Source: Ryuthela nishihirai (Eukaryota; Arthropoda; Arachnida; Araneae; Heptathelidae). From it: a stretch of 64,000 bases of DNA. The position numbers and the translations under genes are program-made. How positions within the stretch are numbered: position 1 is the first letter of the stretch; each line of letters starts with the position of its first letter. Positions 10,055 through 21,859 of the stretch are shown here, piece by piece. The notes beneath the pieces are model-generated. The model was given only the letters and a program-made list of their open reading frames with translations. It was not told where the DNA came from and ran no database searches. Location: assembly GCA_038380435.1 (NCBI GenBank), contig JAWZYU010000001.1, positions 15,356,001-15,420,000 on the forward strand, in the 5' to 3' direction.

Positions 10055-11784
10055 ATACCAGAGTGTAAAATAAACCGTATGTCTGAATCTATGTGGAATC
10101 TACGATTATTTTAAACTGACACCATCTTCATATCTTTGTTTCTTATTGCAAAGCAAAAGCGCAAAACCAAGTAAGGGAAATGGCGCATTGGTAAGAATTA
10201 TTGCTGAATCATGTCTCTTTGATCCAGCTAAGAGTACGCATTTTTTAAGCCCAAATTACGATTGCTACTAGTGCCATCAAGTGGTACTGAGTGGAAGCAT
10301 ACACCCATTTGTCTAAACATACTCCGGTAAAACAATCTTTTCTGGACAACTCTTTGAACCGTCAAGTATGAGGGCGTCTTAGATTACCTCTTGGAGCCGT
10401 CCCTTTCTTATCCTATTACTTTTTTTTTGGTTCAGGTTCCAGTTCTTCCTTTGAAACTTCGTCTTCCTTTCCATGGTCTTCGAGCTCCTTTAAATCTTAA
10501 TTGTTCCTGACATTTCCTTTTCCTGATATTGTAACAATTCAATAAAATAAATTTTCTCGAGATTTAATTCTAATCCCCCTGCTTGTTTCCATGAGATTAT
10601 TAATTATATCTTGTTTTTCAAATCCGGTACAGCCTTGAACAAAGTGGAGGTGAGATTTTTTCAGATATTAGACGATAATATATGTGTTTCCCTGTATATC
10701 CGATACTAATGACCGCAGAAGTCGAAGTACCTAAATTGTTTAAATAAAAAAAAAAGTCTAATCGCGTATCTATTGATCCGTATAATTCCAATCCGTCTAA
10801 GTCAAGAACCTAATGTATTTAATTTTATTGAAGGAATCGAATGCTATCTTATAAAGAGTGATTTTTATACTTTGGCCTCATCTGCTGGATTGGTAAAAAA
10901 AGTCCTTTAAGTCGAAAGAGCTTAATCTCGTTCTCAATACTGCTGAGAAATTAAAGGACGAAACTACAAATGATGAAGAAGGCAAATTCACATAAGAAAA
11001 GGATAAAAAACAATACTGCAGAGCAGCTTAAACTTTACATCATTATTATGTATATTAGCAATAAAGTATCTCAACTAAATTCATTCAATGCTTTCTAATT
11101 CTCAGAAACACTGAAGAAACTTATTAATAGCGAAATATACCAAACGATTAGCTCTTATTGAAACTGAATAAATAACTTTATTTGCAAAATTAAAGCTCTA
11201 AATACCTTGCTTGGATTAGATATCATCTCTGGAGAGACAGATGATGACAACACTGCTTAAATTTCGTGTACGTATCAGTCTTTAAATTAAAAGAATTTTT
11301 GATTCCCAAAAACCGAGCAGCGGTCTCAGCCAGAAGGATAATTCGATTCTCACCCTCCCTGAAGCAAAAGAGGCAGAAAGGCAGTTAGTAATCGAAGAAT
11401 AATTTGACATTTAAAAATAAAAATATTGCAGATAGTATTAAAGTTGCTTTTCTTGGATTTAAGGTCAAAGACTATCTTCAATACGCTTTAAATGTCAGCG
11501 CTTCCGGCATGTTACAGCCACTTGCTACAGCAGGATAAGGGAATGTTTGATGATCAAGCTTAGTTCACCCAACAGTAAAGGAGGTCACCTTGCAACATGA
11601 CCAAGATTCCAAACAAGATTAGTGTCGGTATCGCAGAAGTCATCTTCATAAAAGAAGGAATTACTTTGGCTGAAGCTGTCAAATGGTCGAATGAAAATAC
11701 GTCTTCAAACGAAACGCCTGACACGATTCAAGATACCAGTGAATCGTATGACACTTGATTGATTCACGAATTAGTCGTTCTAGT
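10055..11784. other. No intact gene; scattered coding-like relics
   Basis: No long ORF is present. Two short stretches look coding in composition: on the minus strand around 10428-10500 (LKELEDHGKEDEVSKEELEPEP) and on the plus strand at 11600-11754 (IPNKISVGIAEVIFIKEG... ending SESYDT and a stop). I cannot assign either to a family; they may be relics of an old element or a pseudogene. Confidence 0.3.
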
Positions 11785-12118
11785 CAGGGCTGCACTTTGA
11801 CCTTCTCAGGCCCTAAGCTAAGGCATATTTAAGAGGCCATAAGCTATTCAAATGTAAGAGGCCCCAAAAAATTCGAGTGTCAAAATATATATATCATTAT
11901 TCTGATTGAGTGGAACATAAAAAAATAAAAAAGAAATTGAAGTGGTGAAAACATTATTCTAGCATTGGTAATTCAAGATGAAGTGTTTACACAATAGATT
12001 AAATATGAAAAAAAAATTTCGCAATGCAATAAAAACTTGAAATACATTTCTTTGAGACCTCTCATATCGTGAGGCTCTAAGCTGTAGTTTAGTTAGCTTT
12101 TGCGTAAGTCCGGCCCTG
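11785..12118. mobile_element. hAT-like MITE (CAGGGC ends)
   Basis: The left end 'cagggctgcactttgacc' and right end, read on the other strand, 'cagggccggacttacg' form terminal inverted repeats of the CAGGGC type seen in hAT nonautonomous elements. Flanking 8-mers 'gttctagt' and 'gttcgaat' match at six of eight positions, fitting a decayed 8-bp hAT target-site duplication. The ends share a GGCCCTAAGC-like or CTCTAAGC-like internal phrase. No transposase is visible inside. Confidence 0.6.
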
Positions 12119-12536
12119 GTTCGAATAAATGCGATGAGAAATGTGTCAGAGTAGATGTGGCGATAAACAGGGCGGCACAAAAGAAAAATACAAGTTCTGC
12201 TTTCATCAGAGAATCACATCAAAATCTAGTACTGTTAAATAGGAGAACATAACCTTTGCTAAGCTGACCATATCCAATATAGAGCAAAAATTAGAGCCGG
12301 GTGGGATACGAGACAATGATCTTTGATATCGATGCTAAAAGTGACTTCATATCATTCACTTGAAGAAACAAAGAGTTTTATGAAGTAATTAATTGATTAT
12401 ACTCGTAACATATATTGCCATCTTCTTCAGGAAGCTGTTTCTAAGCAGAGAAGAAATTCTCTTCAAGTGCTACATATATTTCAGTTGTGAACTGTAAGTA
12501 GAATGATTCATATCATTAAATAACGGAGATCTTGAT
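12119..12536. other. No gene recognised
   Basis: AT-rich noncoding sequence with no supported ORF or repeat end. Confidence 0.45.
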
Positions 12537-12539
12537 CGG

Positions 12540-12615
12540 TGGCCTATAGCTCAGTGATCAGAGCACCTGACATGATTTCAGGAGGTCGTGGGTTCGTATC
12601 CCATCTGTATAGACA
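12540..12615 (+). repeat. tRNA-like sequence (pseudo-tRNA or head of a third SINE)
   Basis: The stretch has a good A box ('tagctcagtgatcagagc'), a plausible anticodon stem 'cctga/tcagg' and a B box 'ggttcgtatcc'. The would-be acceptor arms 'ggtggcc' and 'ctgtata' do not pair, and position 33 is not T. It is therefore not a functional tRNA gene but a tRNA pseudogene or SINE head. No body shared with SINE families 1 or 2 follows. Confidence 0.5.
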
Positions 12616-12916
12616 ATATTTCCTTTAAATTTGATAAACGAGGCTAAAAATGCAATTCAGAACGTCTCAGAAATTGCCTAAACTTCATGAAACTGAAGCC
12701 TTAACAAATAATGACAGAAATCTGAATGTTTTTCCGTCATAGCATTTTCAAATGGAACTTTATAGAGTAAATAAGAAGAAATTCTTAAGAACATACAGAA
12801 TAACAAACTATTTTCATTTCTGCTCTTTCTGAGGAAAGGTCAAAATCTGTGATAGAAATCATCCAGTGCATAACTTACATCTCTGGCAGAAACAATAGTT
12901 CCAAAGCATGAGGAAT

Positions 12917-13067
12917 CCCTTTATTTGCCGAGTGGTCAGCGCGCTTGGCTACTGATCTAAGGGACCTGGTTTCGAGTCCCGGATAAGTCATGGATGTTCG
13001 TATTGTTTATCTGCTGAGGTTCCTGTCAGACCTCTGTGACAAGCAGCTGCTTGAGGGTTTTTTTTAG
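12917..13067 (+). mobile_element. tRNA-derived SINE family 2, internally deleted
   Basis: The head 'gccgagtggtcagcgcgctt' plus 'ggtttcgagtccc' forms A and B boxes like those of a class II (Ser/Leu-like) tRNA. The body contains 'catggatgttcgt', 'ctgtcagacctctgtgac' and 'aagcagctgcttgaggg', then a T/A-rich tail. Compared with the copy at 50545-50758 it lacks much of the middle part, around 'atataaactgacagg'. Confidence 0.75.
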
Positions 13068-13711
13068 TTTTTATTTCAGGGAAATAGATTTCCCAGATAT
13101 AAAACTTTTCATCCTTTAAAGATACACGATTAAAGTATGTTTTCTTCAAGAATGAATATAAACAGAACGATATTTCCTCATTCATGTCTTTTTGTAATCC
13201 AGGAGCTACTATCGAAGGACAGGAAGTTTTTGGTATCACTTACCGTTCCCTTGTTTGAGGACATTTCAAATCCCATAACCAATTTGTGAATGCCAGTCTG
13301 CTGACACCAAAGCTTTCGAAGACATCGTGAACTAACTAAACCTCCCCTCTTTCAACAGAATACCTAAATCTACCCTTTCTCAACAATAGATCTCCTACTT
13401 TTGAGCTAACAACCGAAAATTCGGTCTTGAAATTTCCCACTTCAATTTGTACCCCTTCCGTGATATTTTGGGCAGCTACTATTTCTCAATTGTTATTTCC
13501 CCACCTCAATATCCAGTCAAATGCACTTATAAGCAAAAGCACAAAATTAGCAAGAACATCCGTGTTTGGAGAACATATCTGTATCATTGCACATTCTGAA
13601 ATAATTTCAGCTATACTATCGAGGATACAGTACAAAAAATATTTAAAACTACACTGGTGCTCGATATTAAAGTATACTAAACAAAGGTACACAAAAGTCA
13701 AACTGGATTTC
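13068..13711. other. No gene recognised
   Basis: Small ORFs on both strands here show no conserved domain and do not recur in the window. I see no convincing gene. Confidence 0.4.
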
Positions 13712-13724
13712 TCCCAAATACAAA

Positions 13725-14135
13725 GGGCGGTGTGGCTCAGTCGGTAGCGCCTCAGGCTCGTAATCTGCAGTTCCCAGGTTCGAGTCCCAGCTGATGCAGC
13801 TGGAACTCGAACCTGGGAATTGCAGATTATCTCCGCAAAATTTCTCGCCCTGCCCACGGTCACTAGAGGACACCGATGGGCTTGGCAAAGGCCGCAGCCC
13901 GTCTGATGGGACCTTAAGCCATTGTCCCGTGTATGGGAGAGCCATGCCCTGTGCACGTTAAAGAACACGCTGGATGGCCTTGATGGGAGACTCCCATCTG
14001 TCTCCCAACAGCTGTTCTAGTGGGTCCCCTCCCCCAACCTTCTCTGAGCCTTCGGGGGCCTTGTGACCTGGACATTTAGCCCTTTGTGTGCAAAAAAGTG
14101 CTGCTCAAAGGTAAAACAAACCAACAACCAAAAAA
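13725..14135 (+). mobile_element. SINE family 1, full length with internal palindrome
   Basis: A full copy: tRNA-like head, core body and 'ggtaaaacaaaccaac' end. It is flanked by a perfect 13-bp target-site duplication 'tcccaaatacaaa' at 13712-13724 and 14136-14148. Unusually, the B-box part is duplicated in inverted orientation, giving a near-perfect palindrome at 13761-13829. Confidence 0.88.
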
Positions 14136-14148
14136 TCCCAAATACAAA

Positions 14149-14639
14149 TAAATTTCGTTTGGAAAGGTATTGTGATATGACGGAGTAATAGTAAATTGAA
14201 TAACGATGAAATAGAGTAATATGGATGATTTTTCATATGAGAGCATGATTTCCCATTATGGTGTGGCTGGATATATAGAAAAAGAAATATTACTAAAGGC
14301 ATATGAAAAACCCTTACAGTAAGGACTCCCGCAATACGATCTGTTCTGATGATGTTGACGAGGTTTCTAATTTGGTTTTGTGGTAATAAAACCCATTATC
14401 TCGCAAGAGTAGATCTGAACTCCTGAAAGGCTCTAGGAGGGGACAAATATCCTGCAATTTGCATCCCCAGGATGTCTCCAAAACATTCGCAAATCATTCA
14501 ATTCCCGAAATCTGGCTGTCTATTCCATTCTTTGAATATCTTCACTCTCAAGTAAATCGTCGATCACGTGATCCCTACAGCATTACAATTAATTAAGATG
14601 AAATCAAGACCGAGAACATTCCTGATATGCCTCATATGG
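14149..14639. other. No gene recognised
   Basis: AT-rich sequence without supported genes or repeat ends. Confidence 0.4.
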
Positions 14640-15100
14640 GTGTAAGAATCTCGTTTCTACACTAAGTGGACAAATTATAATATACACCTCGATAACAATA
14701 TGGAAAGCAATCGCGTCCAGTCACGTGGGTCGCTGAAACAGGCAATGTCTATAAATAGAACGCATTGGAAACCAGTCACGCTGATGTTACAATGACTGCG
14801 GTGAATTCTTTGTTCTCTCCAGATGAGCATGAGATTAGATTCGATATTCAAACTGAATCTGAACTCATCTATGAAAAGCACATTTGCCACTAACCAGGGC
14901 TCCCCAAGAAGGATGTTGTCAGATACGTTAAGCGGTATCTCCTGTTGAAGCGGATGAGGTGGGCACAAATTATTTGCCTTCGTGCATATAGACCTAGTTC
15001 ATGTGATTCTCTAGGCACAATATACTTTGAAACTGTCATCCTTAATGTCGTCCAGATAATGGTTATCCTGAGCACTTGTGGCACTGGAAAGATTTTGTCC
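14640..15100 (-). pseudogene. Tc1-like transposase relic
   Basis: On the minus strand the reading MPQVLRITIIW through RRQIICAHLIRFNRRYRL and then VLFIDEFRFSLN ... LMLIWREQRIHR is a decayed Tc1 transposase middle part. It includes the region before the first catalytic Asp (FIDEFRF) and the WREQ segment. It is spread over two frames (14890-15084 and 14675-14968), and the second Asp and the Glu are missing. No terminal inverted repeats are visible. The DNA-cutting function is lost. Confidence 0.6.
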
Positions 15101-15503
15101 TAGACTACGATTAACCTCTCCTGTTTCTTGAAACTGTCTCAAAAAAAAACGAACGAACAGTTTTTGGTATATTTAAGATACTGGATATCTGGGTTGGGAA
15201 CTGAACAGTTTCTATTCTACCTATCGTTCTCAACCGCACACAATCATCAATACGTCGTCTTTATGATGAGATAAAATCAAATTCCTTCCGAAGTTAGCAC
15301 CAAGCTGATGAAAAGAAAATGAATGACGATCATTCATAGCAACACAAATGTGTACGATTCTGATACATTTAATGCCCTGGAAAACTACTCTAATCCAAGT
15401 TTCAAGAAGTTACGGATTACTAAGTTTAAACCCTTATTTCAGCACCACCAAATATAATATACCAAATAAGATATACATAATATACCACCCATAATATAAT
15501 ATA

Positions 15504-15800
15504 CAGGGTGATTCAAAAAGAATTGAACATTTTCAAAACTAACTAGGCGACTCGCACTTCTTCTTCTTGTAGGGATAAATCAAGAGCGTCGTGTTTGTAC
15601 AGTTGCTCAAAAAACTATCCGAACACTATGATTGATTACAGAATTCGGAACAAATATCTGGCAACGATTTTTTTTAGAAATTAGTGATCTGGCAACCTTC
15701 GTGTCACTGACAAAACAACCCGACCCATGGGTAACGTTTGTTACGTTTAGCCATGGTTACACATGTTACAGGGGTTGGGGTTTGTGAAGTAATTCGAATA
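15504..15800. mobile_element. Fragment of a Tc1/mariner-type element (CAGGGTGATTCAAAA end)
   Basis: The sequence starts 'ta' then 'cagggtgattcaaaaaga', the same terminal motif as the right end of the element at 26400-27516 ('gaatcaccctg' on the plus strand). The interior does not match that element and no opposite end is visible. It is either a related MITE or a truncated copy. Confidence 0.5.
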
Positions 15801-16149
15801 TTAGAGTCATGCTAAAGAAGAATTTTAACATTATTGTTTCTACCTCTCAAAATCAAATGATAATCATTTCACAGTGAGAGCTGATGTTTCCTTCTGAACG
15901 GATCTCCCTTCTGCACAATTTCGAGAAATATGATATGCTTTTCCTCTTTCATTCTCAAACTCACATTAAGGATAATGTCATTTAAATATGAATAATAAAA
16001 CGCATATTATTCAATGTTGTGGAGACTATATTGAACCATATAAAGGTAAGTCATTATTATTCCAATTCAGTGCCAGATCAAGGGGTAGGACAATATTAGC
16101 ATATCCCCTATTATAACGCTAATAATAAAATAAGGTTTACGAATTATGC

Positions 16150-18140
16150 TACATAAATAAGAATTCTATGCATATTCCACCAGCTAGGAACTTCGATGTT
16201 GCCAATATTATAGATTACTTAAAACATAACTCATCTCCTGGATTTGACAGTATTAAACCAAAATACATAAAGGAAAGTAAATGCAATTTTGTGTATGCAT
16301 AATAACAATTCTTATAAATAAAATGTTTGAAAACTCGCAAATCCCACTAGCTATGGTAATTGGAATTATTCGTCCGGTATATAAAAGTAGATCAAAAAAG
16401 AGTTTTAATCACTATAGACCAATAACTCTGTTAACAATTTTTGATAATATAATGGAAAAATATGTTGGAGATTGCCTGCAAAATTGTTTGAATAACACAA
16501 ATTTTCTGTCAAGTCAGCAATTTGGGGTTCTGTAAAGGTATGCGAAAGCAAATCCTTTTGGAAGATGTTATAAATAATACAAATATTGATTTAAATATTG
16601 AAAGGAAATGCGTTGCGGTATATTTATGGACTTAAAAAAGCATTTTATTCCGTTGACATTGATATCTTACTACAGAAGTTATATTTACTTGGTACTAGAG
16701 GGAATATTTTTGAATGGTTTAAAATCTACTAATTACATAGAGAAATAGTTATGAAAATAAATGATAATTATAGTGATAAATTTCAGATCAATTTTGGAGT
16801 TCTACAAGGATCTATTCTCGGCCCTATGCTATTTCAAATGTATATAAATGATTTGCCTAATATTAATTTTAATATTAAATTATATATGTATGCTGACGAT
16901 AAATGACTAATCAACTTCAACTCAGATTTAGAATACCTATTTGCAATCTACAAAATGATTTTAATAAAGCCGTAAATGGTTCTTAACCAAAAAAAATACC
17001 CCCTCAAGCAGCTGCTTGCCACAGAAGCCTGTCAGTTTATATGCCACAGTAGAAGGTCTGAGATGATTGCAGGACCTCAGCAGAAAAACGACACATACAT
17101 CCATGCCTTAAAAGGGGACTCGAACCCGAACCCAGGTCCCTTAGATCAGTAGCTAAGCGCGCTAACCACTCAGCCATGGGATGGCTACAAACTGAGTATG
17201 TATACGAGAAGAAAAATATATTTATGTGTATTGGTTTTTCAACAACCTACACTTAATAGAAATGTTACTAAACATCTAATCAGTTGTTCTATATTTGATG
17301 GTTTATTATCTGATAAATGCAATTGTCCTAAAATAGAAAAAAGTAAACGAAATAATTTACCTAGGCTTGAACATGAATTCGAAAATGAAATGAATAAACA
17401 TTGGATGTGTTCAAGACTCCGATTTGTAGCATTTCAAATTAAGAAATTAATTTGTATGTCGATATACATTTTAACTCTTTTAGTACATAAAGCACTTTTT
17501 GAATCTATAATTAGATATGGAATAACAGTTTATAGGACAGCCTATAAGATAGAATTAAATAAAATTAAAAGAATACATTAATCTACTAAAAGGTTTGTGT
17601 AATTAAGAAGTGAAAAATTCCCTTACAACAAAAGATGATATATTTAACTTGTTCAAAATTTTATCTATTGAAAGTTTATATGTGTTTGTTTGTGTTATCA
17701 TAACTTCTTTAATAATACCTATAGGCAAAATATTTGCCACAATATGTTTACTAGAAAAAAAGACTAGGGTTTTTGAAACAACCAAAATTTTATAATAATT
17801 ACGGAAGAAATTTCAAATAATATCAAATTCCCTACCTATTTATCTTGCTTCCTAGAGATATTGTTAAAGTAAGTAAAATTTATGATGTTAAAGAAAAATA
17901 ATTTCAGTAGTTGATGAAAAAGTGATATTTTTATAAGGAATCATTTATCATTTTATTGGTTTTCTCTTTTATTTATACTTTTTTTTCCTTCATTTTATGT
18001 AACGATATTGATGTAATCTAGATCATATTTGTCAAAAACCATATGCATTCTCTCTGATAAGCTTCGGCTTAGTAGGTTTTTTATATAAAATAGTTATAGA
18101 AAACAGTTTATGAAAACAAATTTGAATTTGAATTGCAAAG
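16150..18140 (+). pseudogene. LINE reverse transcriptase fragment, 5' truncated
   Basis: Broken frames read as a jockey/CR1-group reverse transcriptase. The segments are SSPGFDSIKPKYIK, then IIRPVYKSRSKKSFNHYRPIT (16281-16535), LQGSILGPMLFQMYIND, YADD (around 16890) and the C-terminal part HKALFESIIRYGITVY (17198-17581). Stops and frameshifts are frequent. The 3' end is marked by 'aaatttgaatttgaattg' near 18120-18137, a typical short-repeat LINE tail. A SINE family 2 copy interrupts it at 16988-17185. The endonuclease part is absent. It resembles the more complete element at 27530-31575. Confidence 0.75.
16988..17185 (-). mobile_element. SINE family 2, inserted in a LINE fragment
   Basis: The reverse complement shows the tRNA-like head ('gctgagtggttagcgcgctt', 'gggttcgggttcgagtcc'), the body and the 'cagctgcttgaggg' end with T-rich tail. 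It splits the reverse transcriptase frame between the YADD region and the C-terminal region, so it is younger than the LINE fragment. Confidence 0.8.
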
Positions 18141-18225
18141 TGTTCCACTATCGGAAAAAGTTTGAAAAACTAGAGATATAGTGATATCTTATTAACAAAT
18201 GAATTTCGTAAGAATACTATAATCT

Positions 18226-18433
18226 ATAGGTTCTCAACGTGGAGTACGCGGTAAAACCTTTTGGGCTATGCCGTGAGAACTGAAAAGTCACTAGATACAT
18301 GTTATACATATAAGTTTTATTTTACTCCCATTGTTATACTATAACTATGGTTTTATCTATCTATACAAGGAGTACGTCAATTACATACACATTTCCAGGG
18401 GGTATGTGAAGCATAAAAGGTTGAGAACCACTG
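18226..18433 (+). mobile_element. hAT-like MITE, intact short copy
   Basis: About 208 bp with ends 'ggttctcaacgtggagtacg' and 'ggttgagaaccactg'. It matches the MITE at 5585-9541 without the RTE, including the empty insertion site 'tctatacaaggagtacg'. It has no coding capacity. Confidence 0.8.
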
Positions 18434-20863
18434 CTATAAGTAATAGATTTTTCCGCTGAATTTTTGTTGTTAAGGTCTCTCCTCCCTTAGAGCTTTTAGT
18501 GTCATATTAAAGAGATAAGTTTCACTCATATTGCCGCATCAGATAGAACGTCTAAAAGATTTTAAATTTTTTAAACTATAAGAATAATTCGAATATATTT
18601 CTGATCTTAGAAATATTTGCAGCAGAAAAAAAAATGAGGAAAAGGAAGTTTTCAGAGGAAACGCATTTTCTACCCTTCTCTTTTCCGCTGAAAATGAATG
18701 CTATTAGCGTTCACATTAAAAATAAGCTTTAAATTTGTTTTTATTAATATTTTACCCTTTCGAAAGTATATAAATTAGGATGATTACGAGATGTATGATC
18801 TCAGAGACAATACGTTCCCGCAAAGAAACGGTATTGAAAGGAAATCGCATATTTTTCAAATTCCCGTGATGTGCTACCATCTGGTGGGAGGAATTCCAAC
18901 CACTATAAAACTACTTTGCATAGAGTCAATTTCTTGTACAAATTCATGAATCAATCGATTAAAATTAGAATAAGAATATTAATACTAACAATAATTAACG
19001 GCAAAAATGTCTTTGAAATCGTACTTTTATTACATGCTGTAGATTTGGGTTTGTGTGTAAAAGAGATGGATAGGCAATTCTTCTTCGTCAGTGAATCAAG
19101 TTCCTTATACTTCACATTATAATTCTATAAACTAAGATAGAAACCATTTTTTTCATACACACATGATTTTTGTAACCTATGTGACTGACATTTTCATCTA
19201 CTTCTTTATCAATTGTGGTATAGGGCGTTGTGTGTATTGAAGCAATGTTGTGGCCAATATTTGAGTTTTATATAGCTATATACATAATTCAAATATTTTC
19301 ACAATCACAAAATTTGCCACAACATTGCGCCAATGCAATTAAAACGTACAGTAAAAATATCAATCATTCGTAGTTAAACCCTATATAAAAAATTTGTCTT
19401 GAAACACGTTTTTCGACACCAAAGAAAATTTTTTAGGCATGATCTTGACGAAGAGATTATAAAGACAACTTATAAGGCCTCGCTGGAAATGCAAATGCAA
19501 AATCAAATTCCGGCTGAAAAAGTTCCGAGTAGAAATGCTTGATTGAATTTCTCCTCAGGCAGTAACTTGCCATGGAGCACTGTGAATATAATAGGACATA
19601 GAAACATTTATCTCCATGAAGAATGTAAACCACAGAAAGACAGCGCAAAAATCCATGCCATGTCAATCATCGAGGAATTTAAACCCTGGCTCCTTTTCCC
19701 AGTCACCAAACACACTAACACTGCTCGGCTATTAAACTCCAGGCCCTTAAAAAGGCAGGGGTATATTTATAAAGGGGAGGGATTATTTAACCCAAATTCA
19801 TACTTCTCAACATTTTTTTTCAGATGTAAGTAAGGTTTAAAAAATTTAACTCTAATTTGAAGTCTTTAGCTACTCCTAAGGGTTATGCAAAATTCACGAC
19901 TGGTTTTTATTTACATATTGGCTTTTCGAAATATATTTACTTATTAACTGTTTTTATTCTTTTGGAAAACTAAACGTCGTCCCCCTACATATTTTTTAAA
20001 ATGCGCCACTAAAAAATAAAGGGGAGAGAGATAAATAAATTAATCATCAGTATTGGGCCTGCTAATATCCCTATTGCCGTAGAGGGGGGGGGGGGTCCAC
20101 AGTGTGTGGATTAAAAGGTTTTCCTACGTAGTCTGAAGTGTACCTAACAGACTTTTAAAGGAATATTTTAGTTTCATCTCCTCTCTTTCGAAGCAGTTGC
20201 GGGACAGACTTCCTCCTATCTCACTTGCATGGATCCTCCCCTTCTTAAGTACATCTGAGTGCAGCCATGAATGACGCATTTTTGTTTCTCTATTAAATCT
20301 CCCAGCAACAATAGAAGCCACACCTCTGTGAGGCATAGACTTACGTTAATCTATGCAGAATAGCATGAAATCCGCACTCAACGGATTTAGAGTGGACTAA
20401 TTATTTCTCCTCCTACCTACTACGAATTGTCCACTCTACATGCGGCACGCCTATTGCCCCTTTGTACAATTGCCTTTGTTAAATTTAGTTAAGTGTTCTG
20501 TAGGTTGCACTTCCCACGAGAAATGTGCTAGTTTCAGTAAACTGAATTCGGTATATAATAAACTGTTCCCAGTTTCAACTTTCTGCAACCTGGACACACT
20601 AAAATATCCCAGTTTTTATCAATCGGAATCTGAAATAACCTTTATGCAGGGAACGAATATATTTCAAAAATTGTGCTTAAAGGCACGACAGAAAGCGAGG
20701 AAAGGGCAAGGAAAAGGTGGGAGGCCAATATCAAGCGGAACTTCAACTGTCCTTCAATGATCGGATGCAGCAACTATTGCTCAGGATAAATATAATTGTA
20801 AACAAAATTGTTCACTTAGATTTCTGCAGCCCATGACTACTTCAAGACTGTCATTGATAATAC
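18434..20863. other. No gene recognised
   Basis: The stretch holds several ORFs under 110 codons, none with a domain or a second copy in the window. A run of 13 G residues lies near 20086. Part of 19640-19790 is less AT-rich but has no motif I can name. Confidence 0.4.
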
Positions 20864-21035
20864 TAGCAGATTTACCCGGCGTTTTTTGGCTCTTTAACCC
20901 AATTAAGTTTCTACTTTAAATCGGGGAATCTAAAACGATTTTTTGTGTAAAAGGTGTAAAAATATCAGGTTCGAAACTTCCATTTTTTGTTATAATGTAC
21001 AGGTATTGGACACAAAAGTGTAAACAGGTCCATGT
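20864..21035 (+). repeat. Second copy of the 'actagcagatttacccg' repeat start
   Basis: The start 'actagcagatttacccggcg' matches the start of the repeat at 4398. Similarity is short, then diverges. Class unknown. Confidence 0.35.
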
Positions 21036-21039
21036 TATT

Positions 21040-21500
21040 CTCAATAGAAAACCCCATTCAGAGCTCAAAAACTTCTTCAATATAATTTTTAATGAAACAA
21101 TATGTCTGGATAAATTAAAGATCTCAATTAAATCTATCTAAATCTCGATTTTAAACACTATTTGTCCAGTATTCAAAGAGTTACGAAAGCTGAAATATTT
21201 AACAGGCAAGACATTGACCCAAAATTTAATTAAAACAGGTTAAGAGTACGGCTGCAAAGCACCCGGTATTCTACTAGAGTGAAATGTGACTCTTAACTTG
21301 TTTTAATCTTTTAGTTAAATTTTGGGCTCAATGTTTTGTAGATTGTTAATATGCCAGGGATCATAACTCTGAATACTGCACAAGCATGGTTTAAAATCAG
21401 ATTTATATCGATTTGACTGAGATCTTTAATTTATCTTTAAACATATTTTTCGTTGAAAATCTTTGAGAACAAATTATTGAGCTCCAAATGAGATTATTTT
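21040..21500. repeat. Long imperfect inverted repeat
   Basis: The segment from about 21040 to 21248 aligns with the reverse complement of about 21288 to 21500. Matching phrases include 'ttaaagatctca', 'cagtattcaaagagttacg' against 'cagtattcagagttatg', and 'ccaaaatttaa...ttaagagt'. The arms are about 205 bp and the spacer is about 40 bp. No ORF is inside. It could be a foldback element or two inverted repeat copies. Confidence 0.6.
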
Positions 21501-21859
21501 ATTGAGGTAATGTTCTACACCCCACCAGATCTAGTTGATGGGGGGGTAAGAACTAGGAGCAACCGATAGGTCAGGCCCCCAAATCTGGCTGATGATTTCG
21601 TTGTGTTTTCTATGCTGTTTGCGGGGGAAGCTTTCCTTCTCATCAATAAACACTTATACGTACAGGAAGGTACATGACAAACATAAATTATTATTCAGAA
21701 AATACACGACCGATTATCTGGGGTTGGATCACAATTTCAATACTATAGTACACGCCAGGCAACTGGACCTTATTGGCGAAATATTCTGGGAGACGCAGAG
21801 AGAAAAGGGGGACAATCAGGGACTATTACGGTAGAGGTAGAAACTAAAGAATCTCAGAA

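Noticed and set aside
11600..11757. Coding-like frame IPNKISVGIAEV...SESYDT as a gene
   Set aside because: It is too short, without start, splice signals or a second copy. It is mentioned only as a possible relic.
12540..12615. A tRNA gene at 12.5 kb
   Set aside because: The acceptor stem does not pair and the anticodon loop is atypical, so I list it only as tRNA-like.
13730..13800. Possible functional tRNA genes at SINE heads
   Set aside because: A and B boxes are good, but acceptor stems do not close and each head runs into a SINE body.
19543..19833. 96-codon plus-strand ORF
   Set aside because: No domain, no homologous copy in the window, and composition like its noncoding surroundings.
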